Notes under the pieces: model-generated | What the model was told of the DNA's origin: nothing | What the model saw: only the letters and a program-made list of their open reading frames with translations | Database searches by the model: none | Shown: piece by piece, positions 44,860 to 56,257 of the stretch | Numbering within the stretch: position 1 is the stretch's first letter | Layout: every line of letters starts with the position of its first letter | NCBI RefSeq assembly: GCF_902459465.1 | Contig: NC_047071.1 | Span: 11,552,385 to 11,616,384, forward strand | Reading direction: 5' to 3' | Length of the DNA stretch: 64,000 nt | Source: Asterias rubens | Taxonomy: Eukaryota > Echinodermata > Asteroidea > Forcipulatida > Asteriidae | Program-made: the position numbers and the translations under genes

Positions 44860-45239
44860 TTAAAGCCATTGGACACTTTCGGTAAACAGTATTGTCCAAA
44901 GGCCCACACTTCGTGTATCGCAATTTGTATATAAAAATAATAACAAACCTGTGAAAATTTAGGCTCAATCGGTCATCGGAGTCGGGAGAAAATAACGGGA
45001 AAACCCATCCTTGTTTCCGCATGCTTCGCCGTGTCATGACATGTGTTTAAAATAAATCCGTAATTCTCGATATATAGGATTGATAACTGTTGTAATGTTT
45101 TCTCAAAAAGTAAAACATTTCATGGAACAATATTTCAAGAGAAGTCTTTCACCATTACCTTCTGTAAACCAATTAAGTTATTTGTAAATCTGTGAACTTT
45201 AATTTTGTTTTCTGTTCCGCAAGTGTATAATGGCTTTAA
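44860..45239 (+). mobile_element. Family C MITE (full length)
   Basis: TTAAAGCCATTGGACACTTT to TATAATGGCTTTAA. It sits 28 bp from the preceding family A copy. Confidence 0.93.
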
Positions 45240-45791
45240 AATAGTAATAAAGAATTCTTTGAAAAATATTAAATGTACAAATCCAAACATTCTATGAAAT
45301 AAGAAAATTTTAATACAATTAACTGTAAATGATGCAGGGTTTTCAAAACCCCAAATAAAATGAAAGACTGGATTTCTGTCGAAAGTTGCTCGGTGAATTT
45401 AACCTTCTGTTCGTCATTACACATATGTTTAACAATAATAATCAAAATTATTCACAAGAGGGCGCACTTTACTAAAGCCAAAGTTTGCTTCGAACAGTTA
45501 AACAATATTATTTACCTACAGAGGCAAACTGACAAAACATTTATATAAAAAAACTTAATATCTGAATACAGTACTGGTTAATAGTTCATTTTACTTAAGT
45601 ATTTTAAAAGTGTTGTGACTTATAACAAAACAAATAACTAAATGTTATTTGAATCACAACCAACAAAAATGGCATGTACGTGAAGGTTTGAACCTTAATT
45701 TCATGCGGACGTTAAAAGTTAGAACTTTCTCATACAAAAACAGGAACTTTGTGAGTTGTTGTTGCTTGTTATTGTTTGAAGGCACATGCAG

Positions 45792-46032
45792 GGCCCAATT
45801 TCATAGAGCTGCTAAGCACAAAAATTTCCTAAGCATGAAACTTCTTCCCAGATAAAAACAGGATTACCAGCCAAATTTCCATTTGTTGCATAGTGCTTGT
45901 TAATGGTATTCAGCTTTTGTTTGCTTATCCTGAAAATCACATGGAAATTTGGTTGGTAAACCTGTTTTTATCAAGGAAGAAATTTCATCCTAGGCAAATT
46001 TGTGTGCTTAGCAGCTCTATGAAATTGGGACC
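45792..46032. mobile_element. Family B foldback MITE, copy 2
   Basis: GGCCCAATTTCATAGAGCTG to CAGCTCTATGAAATTGGGACC, with the same AAAAACAGGATTACCA arms. Confidence 0.93.
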
Positions 46033-46284
46033 AGGCAAAAGGTTTTCTCGAGAGAACCACCACCATCAGTTTGTCCTAGTATAAAATCAACCGAAAAGTC
46101 AATCTTCTGTAAGAAAAAAAACCAAGCTAACGAACAAGACGTTAAAGTTAGTGTTTGTATGAGATAGATTGGCTGTCCCAAGCTTGTTGTTTGTGTGAGT
46201 TTGCCGAGTTCCCTTGTCACAGCTGCAGTATACTGCAATGTAATCACAGCTGCGATCATAGGGGAAAGTGACAGAACAAGACTT

Positions 46285-46375
46285 GGATGGGATTAGAAGC
46301 CACGACCTTTGACACTAGGAGAGCAAATACCTTGAATGCAGGTGTTTTGGGTTAGAATCCCATCCGAGTCATTTG
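46285..46375 (+). mobile_element. Possible degenerate tRNA-headed SINE remnants
   Basis: GGGTTAGAATCCCATCCGAGTC looks like an altered B box and 3' half of the second SINE family, with an inverted CTTGGATGGGATTAGAAGCC to its left. Confidence 0.45.
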
Positions 46376-46466
46376 ATTCGTTTGTTTCCGTATGACTTGA
46401 GAACCGTTAAGTCGCACAGCTTTTATCACTATCGATGTAGCATACAATACAAAAATACAATAGTTA

Positions 46467-46472
46467 TTTATT
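46467..46472 (-). terminator. Possible poly(A) signal (AATAAA, minus strand) downstream of the TNF ligand
   Basis: TTTATT on the plus strand is about 775 bp past the stop. It is the nearest exact hexamer I noticed; usage is unproven. Confidence 0.2.
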
Positions 46473-46918
46473 CCAAATGCAATTAATTACCTTTAGATTA
46501 ACGCATTATACTACAAAAGTTGTCTCAACAATTCCTAAACTTTTGTTGATGTTTCTTTAGTAATTTCGTAATGTGTTTACTGGGGCTTTTGCAGTATAAT
46601 AAAAAAAATATCACCGAAAATGCTATAAAAATGCCTCTTTTGTATTTAAGAATAACAAGTAGCTTCTGAGAGTTTTAAAGTGACGACCTCTTCGGCTCTG
46701 TCAAAAACTGCATACAGTTTGAAGGTGATTGCATTTGCAAACAGAAAATGGAGAGAGATTAAGTCTGATCTGCCGACTTAAAGTCTAATCTGCCGACTTA
46801 ATAATCAACTAGACAAGTTGTTTTCGAATGTCATTATTGCGTGGTTGTACGGTCGTAAGTACTCTATAAACAATGACTGCACCCAACACATCCAGCTGAA
46901 AAGAAGTTCTCGAACAGA

Positions 46919-47118
46919 AAGTCTTACTCTGAATTGTTTCGTCCAATCAAATCCACTTTTCTGCGGAACGAATGCGACGGTCGACCCTGATCAACCAATC
47001 AGAGGTGTCGTTTCATAGACGCCGGCGGGTGGCAGGCTTCAAGGAGAAAGCTTAAACAGCCCGAAAAAAAATTATGTATATGCGTACGGGGCGATCGACA
47101 CATTGGGGACAGAAAGTT
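46919..47118 (-). pseudogene. Decayed duplicate of the end of the TNF-ligand last exon plus 3' flank
   Basis: This segment aligns to 47131-47328. Its minus strand can be read as PNVSIAPYAYT, stop, FFFGLFKLSP, stop, mirroring PNVSIALYADTSFFGLFKL of the real exon. The codon for Ser462 has become TAA, and the TTCTTC pair has expanded into a T run (+3 nt, frame kept). No upstream part of the TNF domain is included, so it is a relic of a local tandem duplication and not a usable exon. Confidence 0.8.
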
Positions 47119-47245
47119 AAGTTTTGAGAGACTGTCTTTACTCTGAATTGCTTCGTCAAATCAAATCCACCTTTCTGTGGAACGCTGGAGACAGTTGACC
47201 CCAATCAGGGGTGTCGTTACATAGACGCCAAGGAGAGCAGGGGTC

Positions 47246-47491
47246 TCAAGGAGCAGGGGCGAGCTTGAACAGTCCGAAGAATGATGTATCTGCGTACAGG
47301 GCGATCGACACATTGGGGATTGAAAGTTGGATGCTGAGCACGTCATTGTCTTCCAGTTTAACTACACCGCCAAGGAAACACGTGCTCTGCTTAGCTTCGG
47401 CGCTGATGTTGGACTTGGTGCATGTGAAGCGTTGTCGGTCGTTGACGCAGATGCTCTGACCGACTGCGGAGTTGAGATCGTAGAACATGAT
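47246..47491 (-). CDS. TNF-ligand exon 5 (end of TNF domain, stop)
   Basis: This encodes residues 393-473 from IMFYDLNSAVGQ, with cysteines 407, 416 and 430 and the ending SFFGLFKLAPAP. N420-I-S and N452-V-S are potential N-glycosylation sites. The acceptor is TTGTTAG. The last part and the 3' flank are duplicated at 46919-47118. Confidence 0.92.
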   Translation of the reverse strand: MMFYDLNSAVGQSICVNDRQRFTCTKSNISAEAKQSTCFLGGVVKLEDNDVLSIQLSIPNVSIALYADTSFFGLFKLAPAP

Positions 47492-50400
47492 CTAACAATT
47501 GGATAATAAAAGGTTTTGTACAAAGTTGAACAAAGATAAATATTGACAGGATCGGGACTTGGACGTAAGGCATCCAGAATAACGTGACGGTGCTCTATAC
47601 CAACTGAGCTAATCCAACCCCATGTTGACGGTCCCTCTTTTACTCAATATCTTTGTTTGGGGTGCCAGTCAGAAGCCATACCATTTAGCTGCCGTGTGGC
47701 CAGGGATCACACCAAAGTTTAGAATAAAACATGGCCTCTTCGTTTCGCCTGGTCTGCTTTAGTCATCGTCAGGAGACATTGATCAATTAATTGTTTTCTG
47801 AAATGGGGTTCATCATGCTGAAGAGGAATTTAAACGGACTGTCCGTTTTTGTCTTGTTCTTGGTCTTTTAAGGTTATGGGAGAGGAGAGTGTTGGGGTTA
47901 GTGTCGATTGACCAAGCCACCCACAGTTTCGGGGGAAAACATCCTAGCTTTTAAAGCCAGTGGACACTATTTTGGTAATTACTCAAAATAATTGTTAGCA
48001 TAAAACCTTACTTGATAACGAGTAATGGGGAGAGGTTGATGGTATAAAATAATGTAAGAAACGGATCCTTCTGAAGTAACGTAGTTTTTGAGAAAGAATT
48101 AATTTTCAACGAATTTGATTTCGAGACCTCAGAATTAGATTTTGAGGTCTCAAAATCAAGCATCTGAAAGCACACATCTTTGTGTGACAGTGGTGTTTTT
48201 TCTTTCATTATTATCTCGCAACTTCGACGACCAACTGAGATCAAAATTTTCACAGGTTTGTTATTTTATGCACACGTTGAGATGTGAGAAGACTATCTTT
48301 GACAATTACCAATAGCGTCCAGTGTCTTTGAACATTGACTTTTCTGAATGGTCCCTTACCTGGCTGTAGATGTAATAAACACCTCCCTCGGTGACTTTGA
48401 CAACTTGGGTTATGCCGAGTTGGAATTTGTCTTTGTCCTTTTGTGTCATCCAGTCTGCGTACCCCCAGATTCGAGGCTCTCGAATACGTCCGGCTTCTGG
48501 GGAAAATCGACTTGTAATCACTAACTGGTTTAAAAGTAACAAGTTTGACAGTAACTGTAACTATAGTTAGTAGTTACTTGTTACTAGTTAGCAGCTAGTT
48601 TTGGAAACATAAACCATGAGTAATATTTGCAGAGGAAAATGTGCTGTTAGGGTTGCGAAGGTTTAAAAAGTTGGAATTTGTCTTTGTCCTTTTTGTCGAC
48701 GTACCAGTCTGCGTGCCCCGTGGCCCTTGAATCAGTTCAGCTTGGGGGAAATCGATTTATAATCACTAAGTGGTTTCAAAGTAACTCGTTACTACTAGTA
48801 CTACCTTGTTTAAAAGTAACAAGTTTTGGAAACGAAAATCGTGAGTGCTGTACCGATGTGTAATCAATATACTCGTTTAAAAGTGACTGTAAAAGTTACC
48901 AGTAACTAGTTTTGGCAACATAAACGATGAGTTGTGTTGGTGGAGGAAAATATTTGGCTAAAAGGGTTGTAAAGATTTTAAAAGTGTTTTCGAAACTGAA
49001 TGCATCCATCCACGCAGTCAATCATCTAATAACTATTATTTATAAATTTAGAGGTATATCAATGAGGCAAGGACCAGACAAGCTTACAAACATTATAGTG
49101 GCACACCGGTCATGAACAAACTACACAGCCATAAAGCCATAATTGGTGACAAGCTCGATTGGCTTCCCTGGGTCGACCCCGCGGTGCTCACGATGAACTC
49201 CTGACAAGAGCTAATCGAACGATCACACTCACCCCCTCTTGTGGTGACGTCTTGCACCTCGGGTCACCCCCAAGCGACACACTCCACAAGCAGGGCACTA
49301 GGGTAGCCCCTGGAATATCGAAGCTATTCGAACGCACCGGGGGCAGACCGGGGTCGACGCAAGGAAGCTAAACGAACGCACCCAATGGAAGCCTCATTAA
49401 ACACCTTTTACTTACCATCTGTGATTAGGACATTGCCGTCCCTTTGCCCTTCGAAGTGAGCTGCTAACCCAAATGTTGTCGGAGCTAAGAGATAAATAAA
49501 TTTCGTTTTGTTAAGTATCCTTGCTAATGTAACTCCACTTTAATGTAACTCACTACATAGCTCTGACTTAATACAGCACCATGTACTGCCCTCTCTTGGC
49601 CATGGTCAAGTCAGCTTCCCATTAAAGGCAGTGGACACTATTGGTAATTACTCAAAATAATTATAATCATACAACCTTTCTTGGTAACGAGTAATGGGGA
49701 GAGGTTGATAGTATAAAACATTGTGAGAAACAGCTCCCTCTGAAATGAAGTAGTTTTCAAGAAAGAAGTAATTTTCAACGAATTTGATTTCGATACCTCA
49801 GATTTAGAATTTATTTTGAGGTCTCGAAATCAAGCACTATAAAAGCACACAACTTCGTGCGACAAGAGTGTTTTTTTCTTTCATTAGTATCTCGCAACTT
49901 CGACGACCAATTGAGCTTAAATTTTCACAGGTTTGTTATTTTATGCATTATGTTGAGATACACCAACTGTGTCTTTGACAATTACCAATAGTGTCCAGTG
50001 TCTTTAAGATCATGTAAGAGCAACTATAAATAGAAATATGGACAGTACTATTAAAACTTGTGGGTACAACTATTAGAGTGTTGGTTTTGAAAAGAGCAGG
50101 TTTGATCTCCACGGTCCCCTCTTTCCCGATGTAGTTTTTAAAGATGTAAGATGTAGTTTTAAAGATGTTACATTGGCATTGTGAGGATATTGTTGCGGTA
50201 ACTTACTGCCCAGACTAAGGATTCGAACTGCCTCTAGCTACCGGGCAATCTCGGTAGTCTAGTTGGTAAGAAACTGCTCTAAAATTGCAAGGGTCGTGGG
50301 TTCGAATCCCACCCGAGTAATAATGTATGCATGTGAAATGTGTTCACAGGACTCGGGAAATTATTGATACAGTGCTAACACTTTCTGTGTATGGACAAAA

Positions 50401-53400
50401 ACCAAGATTAATGTAGATTATCTTACCAGTGCATGGAGTACATGATTGTTTCGATGAGCGGTCTCTGGATCTAGTGTTCCCCCGTCCATCTCTCTTGTTG
50501 TCCCCTCTGTCTCCCCTGTCTCCACGGTCCCCTCTTTCCCGGAGAGATGGTTCTGCCGTGGACAAAGCAGAGTCCTCCCGGCTTCTTCGATTGGACTTTC
50601 TGTCATGTTTAGATCTTGCAACTCGATGGAGTTCTCCAACGTCGTGAAACAAATCTCTCAGTATCAAATTCGACTGTTGGTCAACAGAGGGCGCTAGTCC
50701 CTCTGAAATCGCCGAGGCTCTCTTTATCAAATTCGTCTGCTGATCCACAGAGGAAGCTATTCCATCTGACATTGGTAAAGACCCAACGGTGGTTATGTAA
50801 GGTGATGATGTTGAGAAAGACCGGTGAGGTAAAACTGTCGACTCTTGATTCGATGATTGAGATGATTTGAGTGATTCCTGCTCTGAATTTAAGTGATATC
50901 CAGAATGGATGGATGACGTAGTAGACATGAGGCGCTGTAAAATGCTGCTAACCTGTGTGAATATAGAAGAGTGAAATGAGGCAAATCAGTGTACTGGCAA
51001 ATCAATGGACAAGACCGAGTGTGACCACACAAAACCAAAACATATAGATATTATTCGAAAGAGACTATGCAGTGGCTCTTTTGTTATGGCAGGTTGTATA
51101 GAGAAGAACTAGGGGCTGCCCCGGAAGTTGTGAGGCTTAGAGATTTGTATGTATCCTCAATGAAAAAAATTGTATTGTCTTTGTATAATACGTAAAGGCA
51201 GTGGTCACTATTGGTAATTACTTAAAATAATTATTAGCATAAAACCTTACTTGGTTACGAGTAATGGGGAGAGGTTGATAGTATAAAACATTGTGAGAAA
51301 CGGCTGCCAAATTAACCAAATTTAAAGCACCTGTTGCGAAGGCCGCTCGTGGTAAAGCGACTGTTACATCCTAATGGTACATTGTAGTAGATTGAACATT
51401 CATTTTTGAAGGCCGCCCTCGTTCGACAAGAACCATCTAACTTGAACCTGAACCTTTTTATTATTTAACAATAGCAGTTCACTCTTGTATGCCAAATGCA
51501 TGTGGGTTTGTTTTGTTGTGACGCACAGAAGCAACTGCCACTCAAAACTGAGAAACACGGCTTTAAAGTTGGGGGACAGTAAAGTTGATCTCATGGCACC
51601 GCGTGCACTGAACTTCTACGGGGCTTATAATTATAAACGTGGCAGAAAGGGGAGAACTGGAGGAAATTCTCATTCATGATACAAGCTTGTCTATAGTTGT
51701 GAATGAATGGTTTTAAAGCCTTAAAGGCAGTGGACACTACTGGTAACTGTCAAAGACTAGCCTTTACCGTTGGTGTATCTCCACATATGCATAAAATAAC
51801 TAACCTGTGAAAATTTGAGCTCAATCGGTCATCAAAGTTGCGAGATAATGATGAAAGAAAACACACTTGTCACACGAAGTTGTGTGTGCGTTTAGATGGT
51901 TGATTTCGAGACCTCAAGTTATAAATCCGAGGTCTCGAAATCAAATTCGTGGAAAATTACTTGTTTCTCGAAAACTATGGCACTTCAGAGGGAGCCGTTT
52001 CTCACAATGTTTTATACCATCAACCTCTCCCCATTACTTGTCACCAAGAAAGGTTTTATGCTAATAATCATTTTGAGTAATTACCAATAGTGTCCGCTGC
52101 CTTTAATCGCAGAATTGAATTGTTAAGAATAACTAATTTTCAGAATGGCTGCCATTCTGCGATGGCCCAGCAGCCACAAATGTCTTTCTCGTGACTGTCA
52201 GTTGACTTGGGTTATTCATAGAGTTGGTTTATTTTACTTCAGCCATTTGATTTTATTAATTATTGCAAAGCATGTTCTACCATAGACTTGATTCAAGTCC
52301 CATTCTCGCTTGAGAGGTCCCTAAGCATATCACACCAACTTACTAATGAAACAACCCGCTCGCCGTCAAAATGTGGTCCCGCATGTGGGACAGGTTGGGG
52401 AATGCAGAGCATCACAAAACAGTATAAATAGTTTCCTGGGGATGGTACGGGATTGGGACTTGAGTCAAGTCTAGTTCTACCATGCTATCTATACCTTTAT
52501 CACAATCCGTTGGCCACAAACCTAGATGTTCGGAGCCTGGGGAGTACCCTGGCGGAACCCTCTATTGTTTGCTCTTCGACGGGGCTGTCCCTTCCGCACG
52601 TAACACACTATGGTTATTTACCCAGTCTATTGTTGTTCGTCCAAGCGTGTGTAAATTTAATAGCAAGACCTTGCATTTTGGCAAGGTAGTTTCATCGAAA
52701 AGTCATTGTAGCATTTATGATACACAATCCTCAGAAGCCTCAAAAGTCCCGCTCACTTTTACGATACCTTTGGAGCACCGACCGTATCCACTATCAAGGC
52801 GCTCTACCCCCGCACAACCCAAACTAAAAATCACGAATAATATTTTTGGTAGGCTTTTTTGACCGTGGCAAAAACAAGTAGGCCAAGCATAGAGTTTACC
52901 GTTGTCAACAATTTAACTTGTGCATTAAGGGAGTTATTTGTGAGAAAAATAACCACAATTTTGCTGAAATTTGCAAACACTGGAATGGGCAAATTACTGA
53001 CAACCAAAAACCATATCAGCGCCGCGTAGCGGCAACAATGCACAAATCGGATCACAACCTTGCACAGGTGCTCCTTTGTTTTAGCAGCGGCGCGGCGGCA
53101 CTGTACTGCTCAAAAACATTGGGAACAAGGATGATCCTAACTGTTGAATGGGAAATGCTATTCCCCATGTGCGAATAGGTCTTTTTGATCGCCGGTGCGG
53201 ATGGGAGTAATAGTGAATGTCACGTGAAGTAAGTTCCACCAACCAAATGACAAGGATCCGTATGTCAGTTATATAATATACAAATATTGTGAGAAACAGC
53301 TCTCTCTGAAGTGACGTAGTTTTCGAGAAAGGCGTAATTTTCAAAACATTTGGTTTCGAGACCTTAAGTTTAGAAGTTGAGGTCTCGAAATCAAGCATCG

Positions 53401-56257
53401 TAAATCACACAACTTCGTGTGACAAAGGTGTTTTTTTCTTTCATTATTATCTCGCAAGTTCGATGACCGATCGAGCTCAAATTTTCACAGGTTTGTTATT
53501 TTATGCATATTATGTTGAGATACACCAACTGTGAAGACTAGTCTTTGATAGTTACCAATAGTGTCCACTGTCTTTAATGGTGTTTCATGAATTAGGTTTG
53601 CAAAAGTCATTTAAGGGGTTTAATTCCATATGGTACCTTTCAATCCACGCCATTCACATTCTGTTCGATTCCTTTGGGGCGCAATATATTTTTCACTTCT
53701 TTGCAAAATGAAAGACGCTGGTAAAAGATTGTTTTCAGATTAGCCCTATTCCCATTTTGGCTAATTGCATTGAGATTGTTCCGAAGAGAGTTATGTGAAA
53801 ACAACGAATGTACAGTAGGCCTTTAGATTCTATCTCTACCATGTGCAGAATTATCCTGTGCGTCGCGGCCCAAGGAGTAACATAAACTTCGGCTTTATGG
53901 TTCTTACCTCACTTTATATCAACTATCTTTGTATCGATTAATCTGCTTATCAAAGGTTAAAGAGTTTGTGGGGGATTCCAAGTCTAAACTCCAAGTCTGG
54001 AATTCCAGTAAACTTGCGAGGTATCGCGCGACCTTTTAACCTTCCAATGTAAATACGCAGTTTAACGGTATTTCATAAAAACGACGGTTTTAAAAAAAGC
54101 AATTTAAAGAATCTGTTTCCATGTTGTTCTTTTAAATATGAACGCCTTCCAACAAGTCTCTAGAAATTGTCATCAGTATTTAGGTGATCTTTTATAGTAT
54201 TATTTTTTTAATTTTCTTTCTTTCTCTTTCGTGGTGGAGTTTATACAACGACAGTTTCTTCAGGTTGTTCTACCGTATGCCTACTTAAATTTTGATCGCA
54301 GCTTTCAAAATGATTATTTAAAATTAGAAACAATCTTATTTTGGGCGGTAGTGTTGGAGAGTATTTTTTATGGAATATCGCCTAAAATCACAACGGCCGG
54401 ACGCCCACTTCAAGCTGGGGGCTACACTTAAATGATTTGGGCTATCAACTCAATTCAACTGTCAACAGGGGCACGTTGCAACCTACTCCTAGGGCTAAAA
54501 CAGGGTTATTCCCTTCCTTCACAGTCCAGAAAGGATGTAGGCATGGGTATCATCCACTAGGAGCCTGGGTGGTATAGACCATAATGCACTATACCTTCCC
54601 AACTTAAGCTGTTACTGTTTTGACATTGATGGACGTTGAGATCGAAACTTTATTAATATGTGTGCCCAATATTGTTACCATTCTTGTATCTTGTATATTT
54701 ATGGAGAACCGTTTACGGATACTATCTCGAGTTTGGGGATTTACGGGATGTCTTGCCCATAGATTGGCCTTAGTAAGTCCAAACAAACAGGATGAAAGTT
54801 AGAGAGGCTGTGACACTGTTCTGCTTTCTCTTTTTTGAAAATATTTTCATACGCGTGTTCCTTTTTCATATTAACCCAATTTGTTCTATGGACGACCGAT
54901 TGAGCGAGTGAGTGAATGAGTCTTACAAGTATTACGTAACTTTGGGCAGTCAATTTTTTTACTCGCGTTAAGCCGCTTTAGTGTTTGCTTTAAAAACTCG
55001 TGTGTTGTAGTACGACATTACGGTTGTCATACCTTGGCCTAGTTCGGTGGGTAGAAGTTTCTGCAGTCGCGAGGAAATTTCATGATTTCGTCAAGGTCCT
55101 GTTCGAAGATCCACGAGCTTGTAGCATAATATTTTGAATAAGTTTTACATAACGTATGGTTTCGTCTGAGCCCCTAAAGTGTTACACCCAAACCCATTGT
55201 CAAATGTCAATCATAGGGTTGTGAGGATTCAAGTAAAAAGAGCACATTTTGTTAACACATTTTTGTTCATTAAACCATTGGTCGTAAAGTGTTATGGATT
55301 AAACTATAAAGACACTGGACACTATTGGTAATTGTCAAAGACCAGTATTCACACTTGTTGTGTTATGGATTAAACTATAAAGACACTGGACACTATTGGT
55401 AATTGTCAGAGACCAGTATTCTCACTTGGTGTATCCCAACATATACATCAAATAACAAATATATACAAGTTTAGTCAATTGGTCACCGAAGTTGCAAGTG
55501 AATAAACAACCTTTATGAATGTGGTGCTTTCAGATGCATTGTAAAAGTCTTCAGACCTGAAATTTCAAAAATACTATTTAAGTGAGAAATTACCTCGTTC
55601 TCAAAAGCTTAAGCTACGTTACTTCAGAGACTGTCGTTTCTCACTGTTTTATACCATCAACATCTCTCCATTGCTCGTTACCATGTAAGTTTTTATTTTG
55701 AGTAATTACCAATAGTGTCCAGCAGTGCCTCTAACATAAACCTCCATGCTCTAACATACACAGCTACACCAAGGACCGGGCCTTAAGTTTCAAATAACAT
55801 GTTTTAAACTTACACTTTCCTGCGTTGTTGGTTGATCGATATTCTGCTCCTTGCTCGCAGCCTCAGGCTGATGACTCTCTTTGTCAGGTCTTCCTTGGCC
55901 ACTGTGTCCTTTGTCGCGCCGAAGGCTAGAACCTCCACATCTTCTCTTCAGCTTTTCAACTTCTTCTTCAAGATTATTCAGCCTCTGTAGAACTCTAGCA
56001 AAGTCTTCTGAGTCTGTCTTTGTCCGGGAAAAGCGTCTGGTTGCCTCCGTGGAAAGCAGTGAACCGTCAGTGACGGGAAATTGCGACGAAAAGTACATAT
56101 ACACCGCTAAGGTCGCTATGATTCCAACGGCCAGGACGGCCGCGATGACGCAAAGAACGAAGAAGACCGTTGTTGACCGTCGGAGAGCGGCAACGGAGCG
56201 TTTTCGCTCGTGCTGTGCGTCGACCAACCGACTGTAGGGGAAATTATATCCTGCCAT
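47246..56257 (-). CDS. TNF-superfamily ligand, ectodysplasin/Eiger type, 5 exons
   Basis: Exons 56257-55814, 50952-50427, 49484-49416, 48496-48360 and 47491-47246 join in consistent phases to 473 aa. Topology is type II: a basic cytosolic N-terminus, a TM helix at about 30-56, and a short coiled coil at about 85-106 (RLNNLEEEVEKLKRR). A Ser-rich stalk carries a 21-residue imperfect repeat (SVDQQ-NLI twice). RRSR at about 270-273 fits a furin-type site. A short Gly-X-Y run follows at 289-306 (GDRGDRGDRGDN, one break). The TNF domain (about 327-472) has AAHFEG, VYYIYSQ, three cysteines (407, 416, 430), STCFLGGVVKL and the C-terminal TSFFGLFKLAPAP. Membrane anchor, collagen-like stretch, cleavage site and TNF domain in this order, with the CTKS...TCF and FFG-KL signatures, are the ectodysplasin/Eiger arrangement. 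Its predicted role is as a trimeric ligand for a TNF-receptor-family receptor. I do not assign an ortholog symbol. Confidence 0.9.
47951..48332 (+). mobile_element. Family A MITE in TNF-ligand intron 4
   Basis: TTAAAGCCAGTGGACACTAT to GCGTCCAGTGTCTTTGAA; it ends 28 bp from the exon 4 donor. Confidence 0.93.
48360..48496 (-). CDS. TNF-ligand exon 4 (TNF domain middle)
   Basis: This encodes residues 348-392, ending VTEGGVYYIYSQ, the G-Y-IYSQ strand conserved in TNF ligands. The acceptor is CCCCAG and the donor CAG|GTAAGG, phase 0. Confidence 0.9.
49157..49383. mobile_element. Family F foldback, copy 2, in TNF-ligand intron 3
   Basis: GGCTTCCCTGGGTCGACCCC at the left and GGGGTCGACGCAAGGAAGCT, then AAACGAACGCACCCA, at the right. 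The interior differs from copies 1 and 3. It ends about 33 bp from the exon 3 donor. Confidence 0.85.
49416..49484 (-). CDS. TNF-ligand exon 3 (69 nt, start of TNF domain)
   Basis: This encodes PTTFGLAAHFEGQRDG and the following NVLITD; AAHFEG is the first beta-strand signature of TNF domains. It is flanked by CTCTTAG and GTAAGT, phase 1 on both sides, which matches the neighbouring exons. Confidence 0.85.
49622..50007 (+). mobile_element. Family A MITE in TNF-ligand intron 2
   Basis: TTAAAGGCAGTGGACACTAT to GTGTCCAGTGTCTTTAA, full length. Confidence 0.95.
50240..50407 (+). mobile_element. Second tRNA-headed SINE family, copy 2, next to a TNF-ligand splice donor
   Basis: TCTCGGTAGTCTAGTTGGTA, B box GTGGGTTCGAATCCCAC, then CAGGACTCGGGAAAT and CAGTGCTAACACTTTC. 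Its end lies about 20 bp from the donor of exon 2 (50426). Confidence 0.82.
50427..50952 (-). CDS. TNF-ligand exon 2 (stalk, RRSR site, Gly-X-Y stretch)
   Basis: This encodes residues 149-323. The acceptor is CACACAG; an alternative in-frame acceptor lies a few codons on. It holds the 21-residue repeat pair, RRSR, and GDRGDRGDRGDN. The donor is ACTG|GTAAGA, phase 1. The plus-strand frames here are shadows. Confidence 0.85.
51192..51307 (+). mobile_element. Family A MITE, 3' truncated
   Basis: AAAGGCAGTGGTCACTATTG through ATTGTGAGAAACGGCT, then unrelated sequence. Confidence 0.9.
51721..52106 (-). mobile_element. Family A MITE (full length) in TNF-ligand intron 1
   Basis: TTAAAGGCAGTGGACACTAC to GTGTCCGCTGCCTTTAA; hairpin near 51905-51945. 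Confidence 0.95.
52107..53269. other. TNF-ligand intron 1, no feature recognised
   Basis: Frames of up to 126 codons occur, but none reads like a known protein or has exon boundaries. Confidence 0.4.
53270..53577 (+). mobile_element. Family A MITE, 5' truncated
   Basis: Begins inside the family at TATACAAATATTGTGAGAAA; ends GTGTCCACTGTCTTTAA. Confidence 0.92.
53578..55289. other. TNF-ligand intron 1, no feature recognised
   Basis: AT-rich, unique-looking; no exon with fitting phase seen. Confidence 0.4.
55290..55431 (+). repeat. 71-bp tandem duplication across a MITE boundary
   Basis: TGTTATGGATTAAACTATAA plus the first 50 bp of the MITE occurs twice (55290-55360, 55361-55431). Confidence 0.95.
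55306..55733 (-). mobile_element. Family A variant (subfamily 2)
   Basis: AAAGACACTGGACACTATTG to AATAGTGTCCAGCAGTGCC. It ends about 80 bp from the exon 1 donor. Confidence 0.88.
55814..56257 (-). CDS. TNF-ligand exon 1 (cytosolic tail, TM, coiled coil)
   Basis: This encodes residues 1-148, beginning MAGYNFPYSRL, with the TM core FFVLCVIAAVLAVGIIATLA. It ends ACG CAG GAA AGT before GTAAGT, phase 0. It lacks an N-terminal signal peptide, as expected for type II topology. Confidence 0.85.

Noticed and set aside
50246-50322. Apparent tRNA gene with GGTTCGAATCCCACCCGAG
   Set aside because: The same head plus body recurs at 35295-35457; it is a SINE.
55881-56237. 118-codon plus-strand frame
   Set aside because: It is antisense to TNF-ligand exon 1, whose topology and splice phase fit the gene.
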